A stretch of DNA of 64,000 bases, taken from contig JABRWB010000058.1 in assembly GCA_039961635.1 (NCBI GenBank), forward strand, positions 16,796-80,795, read 5' to 3'. Position numbers and translations under genes: made by a program. Within the stretch, counting starts at the first letter, position 1. The number at the start of each line of letters is the position of its first letter. The notes under the pieces are model-generated. The model saw nothing but the letters and a program-made list of their open reading frames with translations. It was not told the origin of the DNA and did no database searches. The stretch is from a bacterium. Lineage in GTDB: Bacteria > 4484-113 > JAGGVC01. Below, in pieces: positions 26,972-35,678 of this stretch.

Positions 26972-28705
26972 GTGGCAACCGTAAAGCAGCAGCTGATAAG
27001 GCGGATCTTCGTCGCGGGAGTTGTGTTGTTTCTGGTGGTGCTGCCCGCGGCGATAATGGCCTATTTGGCCTACAACAGCCTGCGGGAAATCAGGATAAGG
27101 GAGGATTTCTTTTTCGAGCAGGTCGGGCACGACCTTTCCAAAAGGTTGATCTCAACACTCGAGATGCCGCTTTACGGGCCGGGATTCGAACTTGCGGAGC
27201 GTTTCGTCAAGGGGCAAAATTTCGGCGATCCTGCGGAAATCAGGGCAGTCCTGGGATTCCTTGAGAAATCCAGCGAAATGAGCGACGCGTTTTTTTGGTA
27301 TCCGGGGTCGATGTATCCGGCAGCCGTCCGTTCGCTGTATTACGATCCAGAGTCGTTTACGGAAAAGCCGGTTTCGGAACTCATCAAGCCGATAGAAGAG
27401 CGGACGCTTCAGGTGTTCAGGGAGGGCGAAGCTTTTAGGGATCTGCCGCGCGGTTTCACGCCGAAGACCTACCAAGGCTACACGGTCGCAATCTGGGGAA
27501 TGCGGTTCGCCGACGAAACCTGGGTGATGACGCTGGTCGCGGAGGAATCCGGCAATACGATTGGATTTCTTACCTATCGTTTGAACGAAAAGGAGTATTT
27601 GCGTCTAGCGAGGGGGCTTTACAACGAGATGTTTCCTTCGGGCAAAATCATGGGCGGAATGGACGAAGTCCCGCGGGATTTGGGGGCGGAAGTGTATTTC
27701 AACCTGCTGCCTTTTAACGACGAGGCGCATGAAGCGACGAGCGATATCGCGGCCTCCAGAAATTACGTTTACGACTCGAAGGGATACGAATCATCGTTGT
27801 GGGGAATCCGGGTTTTCGTCGCCAATCGGGAGCGCGTGCGCGTCAACGACAGGCTGGTCACTTCGATGCTTGCGCTGCTTGCCGGTTTGTTCGCGCTCAT
27901 AGTTTTGGGCGTTTTGCTGCTTTATTACTTGGTGTCGAAGGAGTTGCAGCTAGCCAAATTAAAAAGCGGATTTGTGTCGAATGTAAGCCACGAGCTGAAA
28001 ACGCCGCTTTCGCTAATCAGGCTGTTCGCGGAAACGCTCGAAATGGACAGGGTCGAGTCGGAACAGGAAAAGAAGCGCTTTTACTCGATTATTCATAACG
28101 AAAGCGTCAGACTGACCAATCTTATAAACAACATTCTGGATTTCAGCCGCATCGAAGAGGGCCGCAAGAAGTATGAAATGGCCACCGAGGATTTGAAATC
28201 GTTGTTGTCGGATACCTTGGATGCGTACGCGTTTCAGCTTGACACGGCAGGATTCAAGGTGAACGTGCAGTCGGGCGACGGCGAATATTTCGCTGAAGTT
28301 GACCGGGACAGCTTCAAGCAGGCCGTGCTGAACTTGCTCGACAACGCGGTGAAGTACAGCGGGGACGAGCGCCGGATAGATGTCGGACTGTCACGGTCGG
28401 GAGGATTCGTCCGCGTGTCCGTTCGCGACTACGGAATCGGCATACTGCCTCAAGACCTCACGCGCGTTTTCGACAAATTCTTCCGGGCGGGAAACGAGGA
28501 TGTTTACAAGGTTAAGGGAAGCGGGCTGGGGCTTGCCGTGGTCAGGCATATTATGGACGCGCATTCGGGTAGAATAGACGTGAGAAGCGAGCCGGGCAAG
28601 GGCAGCGAGTTTTGCCTTCTGTTTCCGGAAAGCGCTGGATCGCGCGAACCCGGCGAAGGCGGTGCCGGGCCGCTTCGACAACCTTCCGGGGGCCGCAAAA
28701 GTTGA
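26972..28705 (+). CDS. Membrane sensor histidine kinase
   Basis: 577 residues from GTG 26972. Helix 1 is at ~10-32 (VAGVVLFLVVLPAAIMAYLAY), then ~250 residues of extracytoplasmic sensor, then helix 2 (~290-315, TSMLALLAGLFALIVLGVLLLYYLV). The HisKA motif is FVSNVSHELKTPLSLIRLFAE. The ATPase boxes are N (NLLDNAVKYS), G1 (RDYGIGI), F (FDKFFRA) and G2 (GSGLGLAVV). No HAMP domain is obvious between helix 2 and HisKA. The stop overlaps the ATG of the next gene (TGATG), so it forms a two-component pair with the OmpR-type regulator. The ligand is unknown. Confidence 0.93.
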   Translation: MATVKQQLIRRIFVAGVVLFLVVLPAAIMAYLAYNSLREIRIREDFFFEQVGHDLSKRLISTLEMPLYGPGFELAERFVKGQNFGDPAEIRAVLGFLEKSSEMSDAFFWYPGSMYPAAVRSLYYDPESFTEKPVSELIKPIEERTLQVFREGEAFRDLPRGFTPKTYQGYTVAIWGMRFADETWVMTLVAEESGNTIGFLTYRLNEKEYLRLARGLYNEMFPSGKIMGGMDEVPRDLGAEVYFNLLPFNDEAHEATSDIAASRNYVYDSKGYESSLWGIRVFVANRERVRVNDRLVTSMLALLAGLFALIVLGVLLLYYLVSKELQLAKLKSGFVSNVSHELKTPLSLIRLFAETLEMDRVESEQEKKRFYSIIHNESVRLTNLINNILDFSRIEEGRKKYEMATEDLKSLLSDTLDAYAFQLDTAGFKVNVQSGDGEYFAEVDRDSFKQAVLNLLDNAVKYSGDERRIDVGLSRSGGFVRVSVRDYGIGILPQDLTRVFDKFFRAGNEDVYKVKGSGLGLAVVRHIMDAHSGRIDVRSEPGKGSEFCLLFPESAGSREPGEGGAGPLRQPSGGRKS

Positions 28706-29388
28706 TGGCTAAAATCTTGGTTGTGGAAGACGAGCCGGACATGAGGTTCGGCCTGGAGCACAATCTTCGTTTCGAGGGATATCAAGTAATCTGCGCCGAG
28801 GACGGCAAAACGGGTCTGGAAATGGCGCGGTACTCGTCTCCCGATCTCGTGCTTTTGGACATTATGCTGCCGGGAATGAGCGGGCTGGAAGTTTTGCGCC
28901 AGCTAAGGAAAGAACGGCGCGGTCTTCCGGTGATTCTCGTCACCGCCAAAGGCCAGGAGATGGACAAAATTATCGGCCTGGAATCGGGAGCGGACGACTA
29001 CATTACGAAACCGTTCAGCGTGAAAGAGCTGCTTGCGCGCGTCAACGCCGTGCTGCGCAGATACCAGAGCCGGGGGGAAATAGGGGAGTACTCGTTCGGC
29101 GACGTGAAAATAGATTTCAAAAATATGCAGGCGACCAAAGGCGGGCGGGATTTGGAATTCACGCACAGGGAATTCGAGATAATGAAGGTTTTCGTGCGTC
29201 ACAAGAACGAAGTGATTCCGCGCTCGGTGCTTTTGGACGAAGTTTGGGGATACGAGTCGAAGGTGTTCCCGAACACGCGTACCGTCGATACGCATATAGC
29301 CAAGCTGCGAAAGAAAATCGAGGACGACACCGAGAATCCGCACCATATAATCACGGTGCACAGGATGGGCTACCGCTTCATGGACTAG
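28705..29388 (+). CDS. OmpR/PhoB-family response regulator
   Basis: 227 residues from ATG 28705, overlapping the kinase stop by one base. The receiver domain shows the acidic pocket (VVEDEPD), the phosphoacceptor Asp in LVLLDIMLPGMSG, the Thr in VTAKG and Lys in YITKPFSVKEL. The C-terminal winged helix contains LEFTHREFEIMKVFVRH and the NTRTVDTHIAKLRKKIE recognition region, closing with TVHRMGYRFMD. It is the cognate transcription factor of the preceding kinase. Its 3' end overlaps the NHL gene on the opposite strand by four bases. Confidence 0.95.
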   Translation: MAKILVVEDEPDMRFGLEHNLRFEGYQVICAEDGKTGLEMARYSSPDLVLLDIMLPGMSGLEVLRQLRKERRGLPVILVTAKGQEMDKIIGLESGADDYITKPFSVKELLARVNAVLRRYQSRGEIGEYSFGDVKIDFKNMQATKGGRDLEFTHREFEIMKVFVRHKNEVIPRSVLLDEVWGYESKVFPNTRTVDTHIAKLRKKIEDDTENPHHIITVHRMGYRFMD

Positions 29389-30431
29389 CGCACGTTGATC
29401 GTGCGGACTTCCCCCATCCAGGAAACGGTTCTTATGTTGTAGTCGGACGAGTTCGCCAGATAAAGTGTCTTTTTGGAGTCCACGACGAGGTCCAGGTAAC
29501 TGGCAAAGTCCGCGTTGAATCCGTTGCCGTCCTTGTTGGTGCCCGGATTTTTCGGCGAGCCGGCGAGAGTGTAAACGTAATACATCCCCGACGCCGCATC
29601 CCAGGAAAGCTGGCGGACGCAGTGATTCTGGTTGTCCATCACGAAAAGATTGCCTTCCTTGTCCGCGGCAAGTCCGGTGAGCTGCCAGCCCAAGAGAGCG
29701 CTCGTACCCGGCCCGTCGCGGAATCCGACTTCGCGCGTCCCGTCAGGCTTGAGACCGCCCGCGATCGTGGTCAGGTTACCTTGCTTGTACTGCCTGATAA
29801 GTCCGTCGGTTCCCTCGGCGATGAATATCGAGCCGTCCGGACCGACCGCTAGGTATGACGGATTGCGCAGCTTCGCCTGAAGCGCCGGGCCGTCGAAGAG
29901 TCCCTTCGACTCCTGGGTTATACGTGCGCCCTCTCCCGCCCCCTCGTATACCGGATCCACCCCGGCGAGCCTTTTGACCTGGCCCGAATTGTCGTATTGG
30001 AGCAGCCAGCCGTTTCCGATGTCGCCGATGAAGATGTTCCCCGCCGAGTCGATCGCAAGGCCGTCGGGCTGGAACCGCCCGGAAATGAAAGGATCCGGGC
30101 TGATTCGCGGATCCCCCTTGGTCAAAATCGTTTCCGCCTGGCCTCCGCTTATGCGAAGAACGCGCCCGCCGCGAAGGTCGTTGGCGAAAATCGTTCCGTC
30201 AGGAGCGACGCGTATCCGGCTCATTTCCGCCGAGACGCCTTGATCGGAATTGATGTTCTCGACTCGCTTGTTTATGCGCCTTTCTATGTCCGGCCCGTAC
30301 AGGAAATAAAGCGCGCCGTCTGGGCCGATTGCGACCGAGTGAACTCCGTCCCAGGACATCTGCGCCCGCGGCGCCCCCACGTAGATTGCTATGGCGGCCA
30401 GCACCGCCAGGATTGCGACTGCCTTTCTCAC
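29385..30431 (-). CDS. Secreted NHL-repeat beta-propeller protein
   Basis: 348 residues from GTG 30431 with CGGAGG upstream. The signal peptide is MRKAVAILAVLAAIAIYVGAPRAQ. The rest is NHL repeats of the form G.a.D..GNIFIGDIGNG.LLQYD and AVGPDGSIFIAEGTDGLIRQY, about five to six of them, with GLAADKEGNLFVMDNQNHCVRQL as the clearest. Such propellers bind proteins or peptides outside the cytoplasm. Its upstream region has an extended -10 box and a 5'-terminal hairpin. The gene ends convergent with the response regulator. Confidence 0.85.
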   Translation of the reverse strand: MRKAVAILAVLAAIAIYVGAPRAQMSWDGVHSVAIGPDGALYFLYGPDIERRINKRVENINSDQGVSAEMSRIRVAPDGTIFANDLRGGRVLRISGGQAETILTKGDPRISPDPFISGRFQPDGLAIDSAGNIFIGDIGNGWLLQYDNSGQVKRLAGVDPVYEGAGEGARITQESKGLFDGPALQAKLRNPSYLAVGPDGSIFIAEGTDGLIRQYKQGNLTTIAGGLKPDGTREVGFRDGPGTSALLGWQLTGLAADKEGNLFVMDNQNHCVRQLSWDAASGMYYVYTLAGSPKNPGTNKDGNGFNADFASYLDLVVDSKKTLYLANSSDYNIRTVSWMGEVRTINVR

Positions 30432-30444
30432 GACTTGCCTCCGG

Positions 30445-30477
30445 TGAGTCTACCCCTGACTCATGACGATTGTAACA
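30445..30477 (-). promoter_or_regulatory. Extended -10 box with hairpin five bases downstream, NHL gene
   Basis: Minus strand TGT-TACAAT (30477 to 30469), then CGTCA, then TGAGTC-AGGGGTA-GACTCA (30463 to 30445), a perfect six-base stem. The ribosome site CGGAGG follows and the GTG is at 30431. Confidence 0.55.
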
Positions 30478-30611
30478 GACATTTATTCGATTGCGCGCTC
30501 GCGCATTCGAGAGCGCTGCCGCCGGCGTTTTCCTGCGCACATCCGCGGTGGTAAACTTATGGCTGACGGAGGAGTTTAACCGCCGTTCCGTTTCGCGGAG
30601 CAAAAGGAATC

Positions 30612-30625
30612 CGGGCATCCGCCCG
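30612..30625 (+). promoter_or_regulatory. Hairpin directly before the ribosome site, DUF4139 gene
   Basis: CGGGC-ATCC-GCCCG, a perfect five-base stem, ends just before AAAGGGG and the ATG at 30640. An extended -10-like TGGTAAACT is at 30549-30557. Confidence 0.4.
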
Positions 30626-30639
30626 AAAGGGGAATCGAA

Positions 30640-31980
30640 ATGAAGATTCGCGTGTTGGTACTTGCCGCGGCTTTTGCCGCAACGGCGCTTTCGCTTTGCG
30701 CGTCGGCGTCGGAGCTGTCGCTTACCGTTTACAACGACAATTTCGCGCTCGTTCGCGACGTGCGCACGACCACTCTGGGCGAGGGGATAAACCATCTGAC
30801 GGTGACGGATGTCGCCGCGCTTCTCGATCCGACCAGCGTCCATTTCAAGGTGCTGTCCGGGCCTTCGACGTACCTGCTGGAGCAGAATTTCGACTATGAC
30901 CTGCTTTCAAGCGACAAGCTGCTGTCCAAGTACATCGGAAAGGAAATCACGCTTGTGGATACGCAAACGGGAGTCCGTTCGCGAGTGAAACTTCTGTCGA
31001 CATCGGGCGGCATGGTCGTGGAAAAGGACGGAACTGTGCTTCTCAATCCGGGTGGACGAGTGGAGCTGTCCGGCGGGACGGGCGAGCTTCTGCTGGAACC
31101 GACGCTCAACTGGGACATCGCGGCGGACAAGGCCGGGACTGTGAACTACGAGCTTTCGTACATGACAAGCGGGATGTCGTGGAACTGTGATTACGTGTTC
31201 CTGCTGGCGGACACGGAAAAAACCGGCGACATGGAAGGCTGGGTGACGCTGAACAACAACAGCGGCGCGACCTACCGCGACGCAAAACTACAATTAATCG
31301 CGGGCGACGTGCGCCGTGTGCAGGAGCCGGCGCCGGCCGGTTGGGCCGGAGCCGTTCCCGAGGCCGCAAAGATGGCCGACGGCGCGGGATTTCAGGAGGA
31401 ATCGTTCTTCGAGTACCACCTCTACACGCTGCCGCGCGCGACGACGATAAAGATGAACCAGACGAAACAGATAAGCCTCTTGAACGCGGCGGACATTCCG
31501 ACGCGCAAGGTGTACATCTATCCCGGCGGCGACAAGGTGCAGGTCAAGGTCGAGTTCGACAACGAGGAGGCGAACAACCTGGGCATCGCGCTGCCGAAGG
31601 GCAAGATACGCGTGTTCAAGCGGGACAGCGCGGGCGTGCCGCAGTTCATCGGCGAAGACTGGGTCGACCACACTCCGCGAAAGGAGACAGTGCGGCTGTA
31701 CATCGGCGACGCGTTCGACATCGTGGGCGAGAAAACGCAGACGAACTACTCTGACATCGGCAAGGGCTACCGCGAGACCTGGCAGGTGAAGATCAAGAAC
31801 CGCAAGGAGAAGGAAGCGATCACCGTCGTCGTCCCGCACCAGATATACGGCGACTGGAAGATGGTCGAAAGCAACTTCGACTACGTCAAGAAGGACGCGT
31901 GGACCGCGGAGTTCAAGGTCCCCGTCGCCGCGGACGGCGAAGCGACGCTCAACTTCACGTTCGAGGTGCGGTGGAAGTAA
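30640..31980 (+). CDS. DUF4139-domain secreted protein (intact paralog)
   Basis: 446 residues from ATG 30640 with AAAGGGG upstream. The signal peptide is MKIRVLVLAAAFAATALSLCASAS. The mature protein starts ELSLTVYNDNFALVRDVRT, the usual N-terminal strand of the DUF4139 family. It continues with LEQNFDYDLLSSDKLLSKYIG and a second domain containing YELSYMTSGMSWNCDYVF and the late DHTPRKETVRLYIGDAFD motif. The family's role is unknown; related proteins act in the envelope or in mucoidy regulation. A broken paralog lies 1.1 kb downstream at 33128. Confidence 0.88.
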   Translation: MKIRVLVLAAAFAATALSLCASASELSLTVYNDNFALVRDVRTTTLGEGINHLTVTDVAALLDPTSVHFKVLSGPSTYLLEQNFDYDLLSSDKLLSKYIGKEITLVDTQTGVRSRVKLLSTSGGMVVEKDGTVLLNPGGRVELSGGTGELLLEPTLNWDIAADKAGTVNYELSYMTSGMSWNCDYVFLLADTEKTGDMEGWVTLNNNSGATYRDAKLQLIAGDVRRVQEPAPAGWAGAVPEAAKMADGAGFQEESFFEYHLYTLPRATTIKMNQTKQISLLNAADIPTRKVYIYPGGDKVQVKVEFDNEEANNLGIALPKGKIRVFKRDSAGVPQFIGEDWVDHTPRKETVRLYIGDAFDIVGEKTQTNYSDIGKGYRETWQVKIKNRKEKEAITVVVPHQIYGDWKMVESNFDYVKKDAWTAEFKVPVAADGEATLNFTFEVRWK

Positions 31981-32075
31981 GCCTGGCCCGGCCATTAGCT
32001 CAAATCGCTTAACATAAGACGGTCTAAAATCGGCTTAAAAAACGCGTTCGCGGAATTCTCCGCCGCGTAAACTCG

Positions 32076-32103
32076 AAAAAAAAAAAAAAAAAAAAAAAAA
32101 AAA
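32076..32103. repeat. Homopolymer of 28 A
   Basis: Twenty-eight consecutive A on the plus strand in a GC-rich genome, between the DUF4139 gene and the AT-rich orphan. GCTCCG at 32106-32111 can pair with CGGAGC about 40 bases later, followed by TTTT, so the region may be a bidirectional terminator. An assembly artefact is also possible. Confidence 0.7.
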
Positions 32104-32192
32104 TCGCTCCGTTTTGCGGGGTTTTTGGGCTGAATTTTTCGAGCGGAGCTTTTAACTGGTCTTGACAGTGCCAGCGAGTGCCGTTTCGATGG

Positions 32193-32198
32193 TATAAT
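32193..32198 (+). promoter_or_regulatory. -10 box for the AT-rich orphan gene
   Basis: TATAAT with GG before it. A TTGACA at 32162-32167 is 25 bases away, too far for a normal -35. AAGGAG and the ATG at 32243 follow. Confidence 0.4.
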
Positions 32199-32242
32199 TT
32201 TCTGGCGGCCCGGTCTTGTATGCAGCCAAGGAGATGGGGGCA

Positions 32243-33094
32243 ATGAGGTTTTTTAGCGGTTGTGTTTTGGCGGCATTTATCGCAGTTGTTGGTTTAGCGT
32301 CATCCGTAAGCGCGCAACAGAATGTTGCAGATGCAAGCGTCAAATGGGCGGTGATTTCCCGTTCGGGAGAGCTGGGAAAACATTGGAATGAGCTTAATCC
32401 GGACTGCGGAGTACGACTTCAGGCATACCTGAATTCGATCAAAAGATGTCTTCCTTCAATGTACCTGGAGTCGGTTCCTCAGGTTGAAATGAAATGCGAA
32501 GTCTCGGATTTTCAGGGATGGTGGAAAGAGCCGAAGTTGGCTGTATCTTCCGCCTATGTCGGTTCCACTCAAGATTTCCAGCCTGCCGCACTGCCATTCC
32601 TGCTGCTTCGCATCCGACTTGATGACGCGGTTTATCAGAGACTCAATGTCAAGCACAATATCTGGTATTTTGACTTTCCAATCGAGGTCAGCAAGTCCAG
32701 AAGCTCTCCTGAATTCTTCGGCGGGTCGTTTGGAGTAAGGCAAGTGCCGCTTCCCGCGTTCGATAAGGTGACGCTGGAATGGCGCGACGATCTAATTAGT
32801 CAGATTCAGGCACGCAATAAACGCAAACTTGAATTCACCATTTCCATTGAGTATGCGAACGACGAATATGGCAAGTACATCAGCAAGATTATTTTCGAGG
32901 ATGCCCCGTACATAAACAATTTTACCGGAGATCTACAACTTAGTAAAATTGAATACTGCTACACAACAAAAAACGGCATATGGCTACCGGAATCGATCAA
33001 CCAAAGCCGATGGATTCAATGGGAAGAATGGTCGCTTGCAAGGCGAACATACAAGTTCAACCAATATAAGTTCATTCAAATTGTTCCCAGCTAG
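32243..33094 (+). CDS. Secreted hypothetical protein, AT-rich orphan
   Basis: 283 residues from ATG 32243, placed there because AAGGAG precedes it and the signal peptide MRFFSGCVLAAFIAVVGLASSVSAQ begins there. The mature part has mixed strands and an aromatic-rich end (WIQWEEWSLARRTYKFNQYKF), with no recognised domain. Base composition differs from the flanking genes: for example, 32941-33000 has 22 G/C of 60, while flanking genes are GC-rich. With the A28 run just upstream and the broken paralog downstream, this suggests an inserted gene. No function proposed. Confidence 0.65.
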   Translation: MRFFSGCVLAAFIAVVGLASSVSAQQNVADASVKWAVISRSGELGKHWNELNPDCGVRLQAYLNSIKRCLPSMYLESVPQVEMKCEVSDFQGWWKEPKLAVSSAYVGSTQDFQPAALPFLLLRIRLDDAVYQRLNVKHNIWYFDFPIEVSKSRSSPEFFGGSFGVRQVPLPAFDKVTLEWRDDLISQIQARNKRKLEFTISIEYANDEYGKYISKIIFEDAPYINNFTGDLQLSKIEYCYTTKNGIWLPESINQSRWIQWEEWSLARRTYKFNQYKFIQIVPS

Positions 33095-33127
33095 CATTTT
33101 GTAAGATCAAGGCCAAAAGGGGGGCTT

Positions 33128-34495
33128 ATGCAACGCAAATTTGCGATGCAGGTTGCTTCATTTGCGGCGGTGTACATCTTGCTATCGGCAGCAGCAGTTG
33201 CTGACGAAGGGCCGCGCGGAAACCTTTAGGTAACGATTTACAACAGAAGCTTCGCGCTGGTGACGCAAAAGCGATCGTTTAACGTGGTAAAGGGATTAAA
33301 CGAAATTACCGCTACGGACATCGCACCGAAAATCGATCCAACGAGCGTGCATTTCAAACCGGTCTCCGGCCCGGCAGTCACAGTGCTGGAGCAGAACTTC
33401 GACTACGACCTGCTTTCCGCGGGCGTGCTTTTGCAGAAATATATCGGCCGCGAAATCACACTGGTGAACAACAAAACCGGCGACCGGCAGAAGGTTACTG
33501 TGCTTTCGGTATCGCGCCGGCTTATCGTGGAAAAAGACGGGATTGTTTTTTCGCCTTCGGATTTTTATATGCCTTGTTCCCACAGCATTGAGCTTCCCGA
33601 CGGAGCGGGCGAGCTGCTCATCTCGCCGACGCTCAACTGGCAGATTGAAGCGGAGTCGGCGGGAACGCTCGAATACGAGCTTTCCTATTTGACGGATGGC
33701 CTGGACTGGCGCTGCAGCTATATCCTCGCGGTGGAAGAGGACGAGTCGATGGCCGAGCTTGAAGGGCTGGTGACGCTTGAAAACGAATGCGGAATTTCGT
33801 TCGAAGACGCGACACTCAACCTGGTGGCAGGAAACGTGCGCATCCGGAAGCCAGGGCAGTTCAGAACCTATGCGACGATTGACGAAGACGGAGACTGGAT
33901 CGGGGAAATAAAGGACTCGCAAATTTTCGAGTACCACATGTACACGGTGCCCTGGCCGACTTCGATACAGAACAATCAGCTAAAGCAGATAAAGCTGATC
34001 GGAGCGAAAAACGTTCCCGTGCGCAGGATTTTGACTTACGACGGCTTCGGTGCGAACGTGAACCTTGTTTACGAATTCGACAACGTAGAGGAAAACGGGC
34101 TGGGGATCCCGCTTCCGAAGGGTAACGTGCGAGTCCAGCGGCGCGACAGGCGGGGCGGGATTATCGAACTGGGAAAGGACTTTCTCGACCACACTCCAAG
34201 AAAAGAGACGGTGCGCCTGAAGGCGGGTTACGCGCCCGGATTGCAGGCGGCCGTCAAGAAATCGGATTACGACAAAAAACGCCGCCTGCGCGATTATGAG
34301 GTCAAATTCTGGAACCGGACGCGAAGAAGCGTGGAAATCGAGTATGAATTCGGACTTCAGCCGGGGACTTGGAAAATATCCAATTCGAGCCTTGAATACG
34401 AGCGAACGAGCGTTACGACAGCGGTTTTCAAAGTTCCCGTAGGCGGCGGCCGGGTTTCCTTCCTTAGATTTTCTGTGGTTTTTCCGAAAAAATGA
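33128..34495 (+). pseudogene. DUF4139 paralog interrupted by an in-frame TAG
   Basis: A strong ribosome site (AAAGGGGGG) and ATG 33128 open a signal peptide (FAMQVASFAAVYILLSAAAVADEG), but codon 34 is TAG at 33227-33229. The same frame continues without another stop to the TGA ending at 34495. The part after the TAG aligns along its length with the intact paralog at 30640: VTIYNRSFALV vs LTVYNDNFALV, LEQNFDYDLLS in both, DHTPRKETVRL in both. The TAG falls where the paralog has Ser. A GTG at 33260 could restart translation but has no ribosome site and would lack the signal peptide. Read as a young pseudogene, though a sequencing error or stop readthrough cannot be excluded. Confidence 0.8.
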
Positions 34496-34621
34496 TCAAT
34501 TCGAAATTAGCACTGAACTGGCCAAATCGTTGCCCGGCGGCGCATTGACACACCGGATTGACGGGCATATACTCGCCCCGGCTGTAGCGGTACATCTCAT
34601 TTTTTCCGCCGGAGACGCCAG

Positions 34622-35131
34622 ATGATTTTCTGCAGGCATTGCGGGACAAGCAACGTTGACCACGCGTCTTTCTGCACGGCCTGCGGACAGCCGATCAAGG
34701 AGCCCGCATCCGGGGAGGGACAGGCGCTTCCTGATGCCGGGAGCGCGCCCTATTCGCAGCCGCCGGAAACCGGGCGCCCGCAATATTCGCAGCCCCCGGA
34801 AGCTCAACGGACCCACGCGCAGCCGCATCCCCACGCGGGCGGATACTACGGCGGGCAGGGCGCTCCGCCGCCGCAGGTGAAAAACTGGCTGGTCGAGGCA
34901 ATCATCGCGACGATCTGTTGCTGCGTTCCGCTTGGCGTCGTTTCGATAATTTTTGCGGCTCAGGTGAATACAAAGCTTGCGCAGGGGGATTATGCGGGGG
35001 CGGTATCATCCTCCAATAACGCGCGGCTGTTTTTCATCCTGGCGCTTGTTCTCGGCTTGATTGCGAACATTGCGGCGTTCGCGCTCAATTTCGCGGCGAT
35101 TATGGCGGAAATGGGCACCGGCGGATTTTAA
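34622..35131 (+). CDS. Zinc-ribbon CD225/dispanin-like membrane protein
   Basis: 169 residues from ATG 34622. The N-terminus is a zinc ribbon, FCRHCGTSN..FCTACGQPI (two CxxC). A Pro/Gln-rich tandem stretch follows (YSQPPE repeats, residues ~40-80). The C-terminal membrane part, NWLVEAIIATICCCVPLGVVSIIFAAQVNTKLAQGDYAGA, is the CD225/dispanin signature: a Cys-rich helix, an intracellular loop, then a second helix (LFFILALVLGLIANIAAF). A DUF2752 gene starts three bases after its stop; the two families commonly co-occur. It is a membrane protein of unknown role. Confidence 0.88.
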   Translation: MIFCRHCGTSNVDHASFCTACGQPIKEPASGEGQALPDAGSAPYSQPPETGRPQYSQPPEAQRTHAQPHPHAGGYYGGQGAPPPQVKNWLVEAIIATICCCVPLGVVSIIFAAQVNTKLAQGDYAGAVSSSNNARLFFILALVLGLIANIAAFALNFAAIMAEMGTGGF

Positions 35132-35134
35132 ACC

Positions 35135-35602
35135 GTGGGAAATGCAAGCCGCGAATCAGGAGCAGGATCAACCCGTCCGGGACAATGGAACTTCGCGTCC
35201 GCGTCCGGGAAGGCTTTCATAGTCCTGTGCTGGCTTGCTTTCGTGCTCGGCGCGGTCATGTTTTTGAAATTCGATCCTTCCGAATCGCGATTTCTGCCCC
35301 GCTGCGTTTTTCACTCCCTCACCGGGCTTTACTGCCCGGGATGCGGAACCACGCGCGCTTTTCACGCGCTTGTGCACGGCGATTTCGCGGCCGCGCTGCG
35401 CGACAACCTGTTTTTCGCGGCGCTTTTGCCGGTGATTCTCTGGCTGCTCGCGATTGAAACGGGCGGCGCGTTTTTCGGATGGCGGCCGCGGCTGCGGCCC
35501 GCGCCCGCGGCGCTGCTTTGGACGCTTCTGGCGGCGCTTATCGCGTTCACCGTGCTTCGCAACATCCCCATTCCCGCGTTCGAATTTCTTCGGCCGCGGT
35601 AG
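35135..35602 (+). CDS. DUF2752 membrane protein
   Basis: 155 residues from GTG 35135. The core motif LTGLYCPGCGTTRAFHALVHGDF is the DUF2752 signature (CPGCGxTR). Helices lie at ~27-45 (FIVLCWLAFVLGAVMFL), ~90-107 (NLFFAALLPVILWLLAI) and ~127-145. It follows the CD225-like gene by three bases, clearly an operon. DUF2752 proteins are small membrane proteins with unknown function; the CPGC motif could coordinate a metal. Confidence 0.88.
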   Translation: MGNASRESGAGSTRPGQWNFASASGKAFIVLCWLAFVLGAVMFLKFDPSESRFLPRCVFHSLTGLYCPGCGTTRAFHALVHGDFAAALRDNLFFAALLPVILWLLAIETGGAFFGWRPRLRPAPAALLWTLLAALIAFTVLRNIPIPAFEFLRPR

Positions 35603-35642
35603 CCCGTATCTCGCATGCGACCTTGCCCGCGGCCGGCGCGGT

Positions 35643-35672
35643 TATAATTGACCGGGGGTGCTCCCCAGGAGG
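35643..35672 (+). promoter_or_regulatory. -10 box with hairpin five bases downstream, SIMPL gene
   Basis: TATAAT (35643-35648), five bases, then GGGG-GTGCT-CCCC (35654-35666), then AGGAGG (35667-35672) and the ATG at 35679. The ribosome site touches the stem, so folding could affect translation. Confidence 0.55.
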
Positions 35673-35678
35673 CCGTGC

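Noticed and set aside
32162..32198. TTGACA plus TATAAT as a standard promoter for the AT-rich orphan
   Set aside because: The spacer is 25 bases, outside the usable range; only the -10 box is kept.
33227..33229. Pyrrolysine or selenocysteine recoding at the TAG
   Set aside because: No pyl or sel genes in the window, TAG is not used for selenocysteine, and the paralog has Ser at the position.
33260..34495. GTG 33260 as a normal start of the second DUF4139 gene
   Set aside because: No ribosome site, and the same frame has a good start, signal peptide and homology upstream of the TAG.
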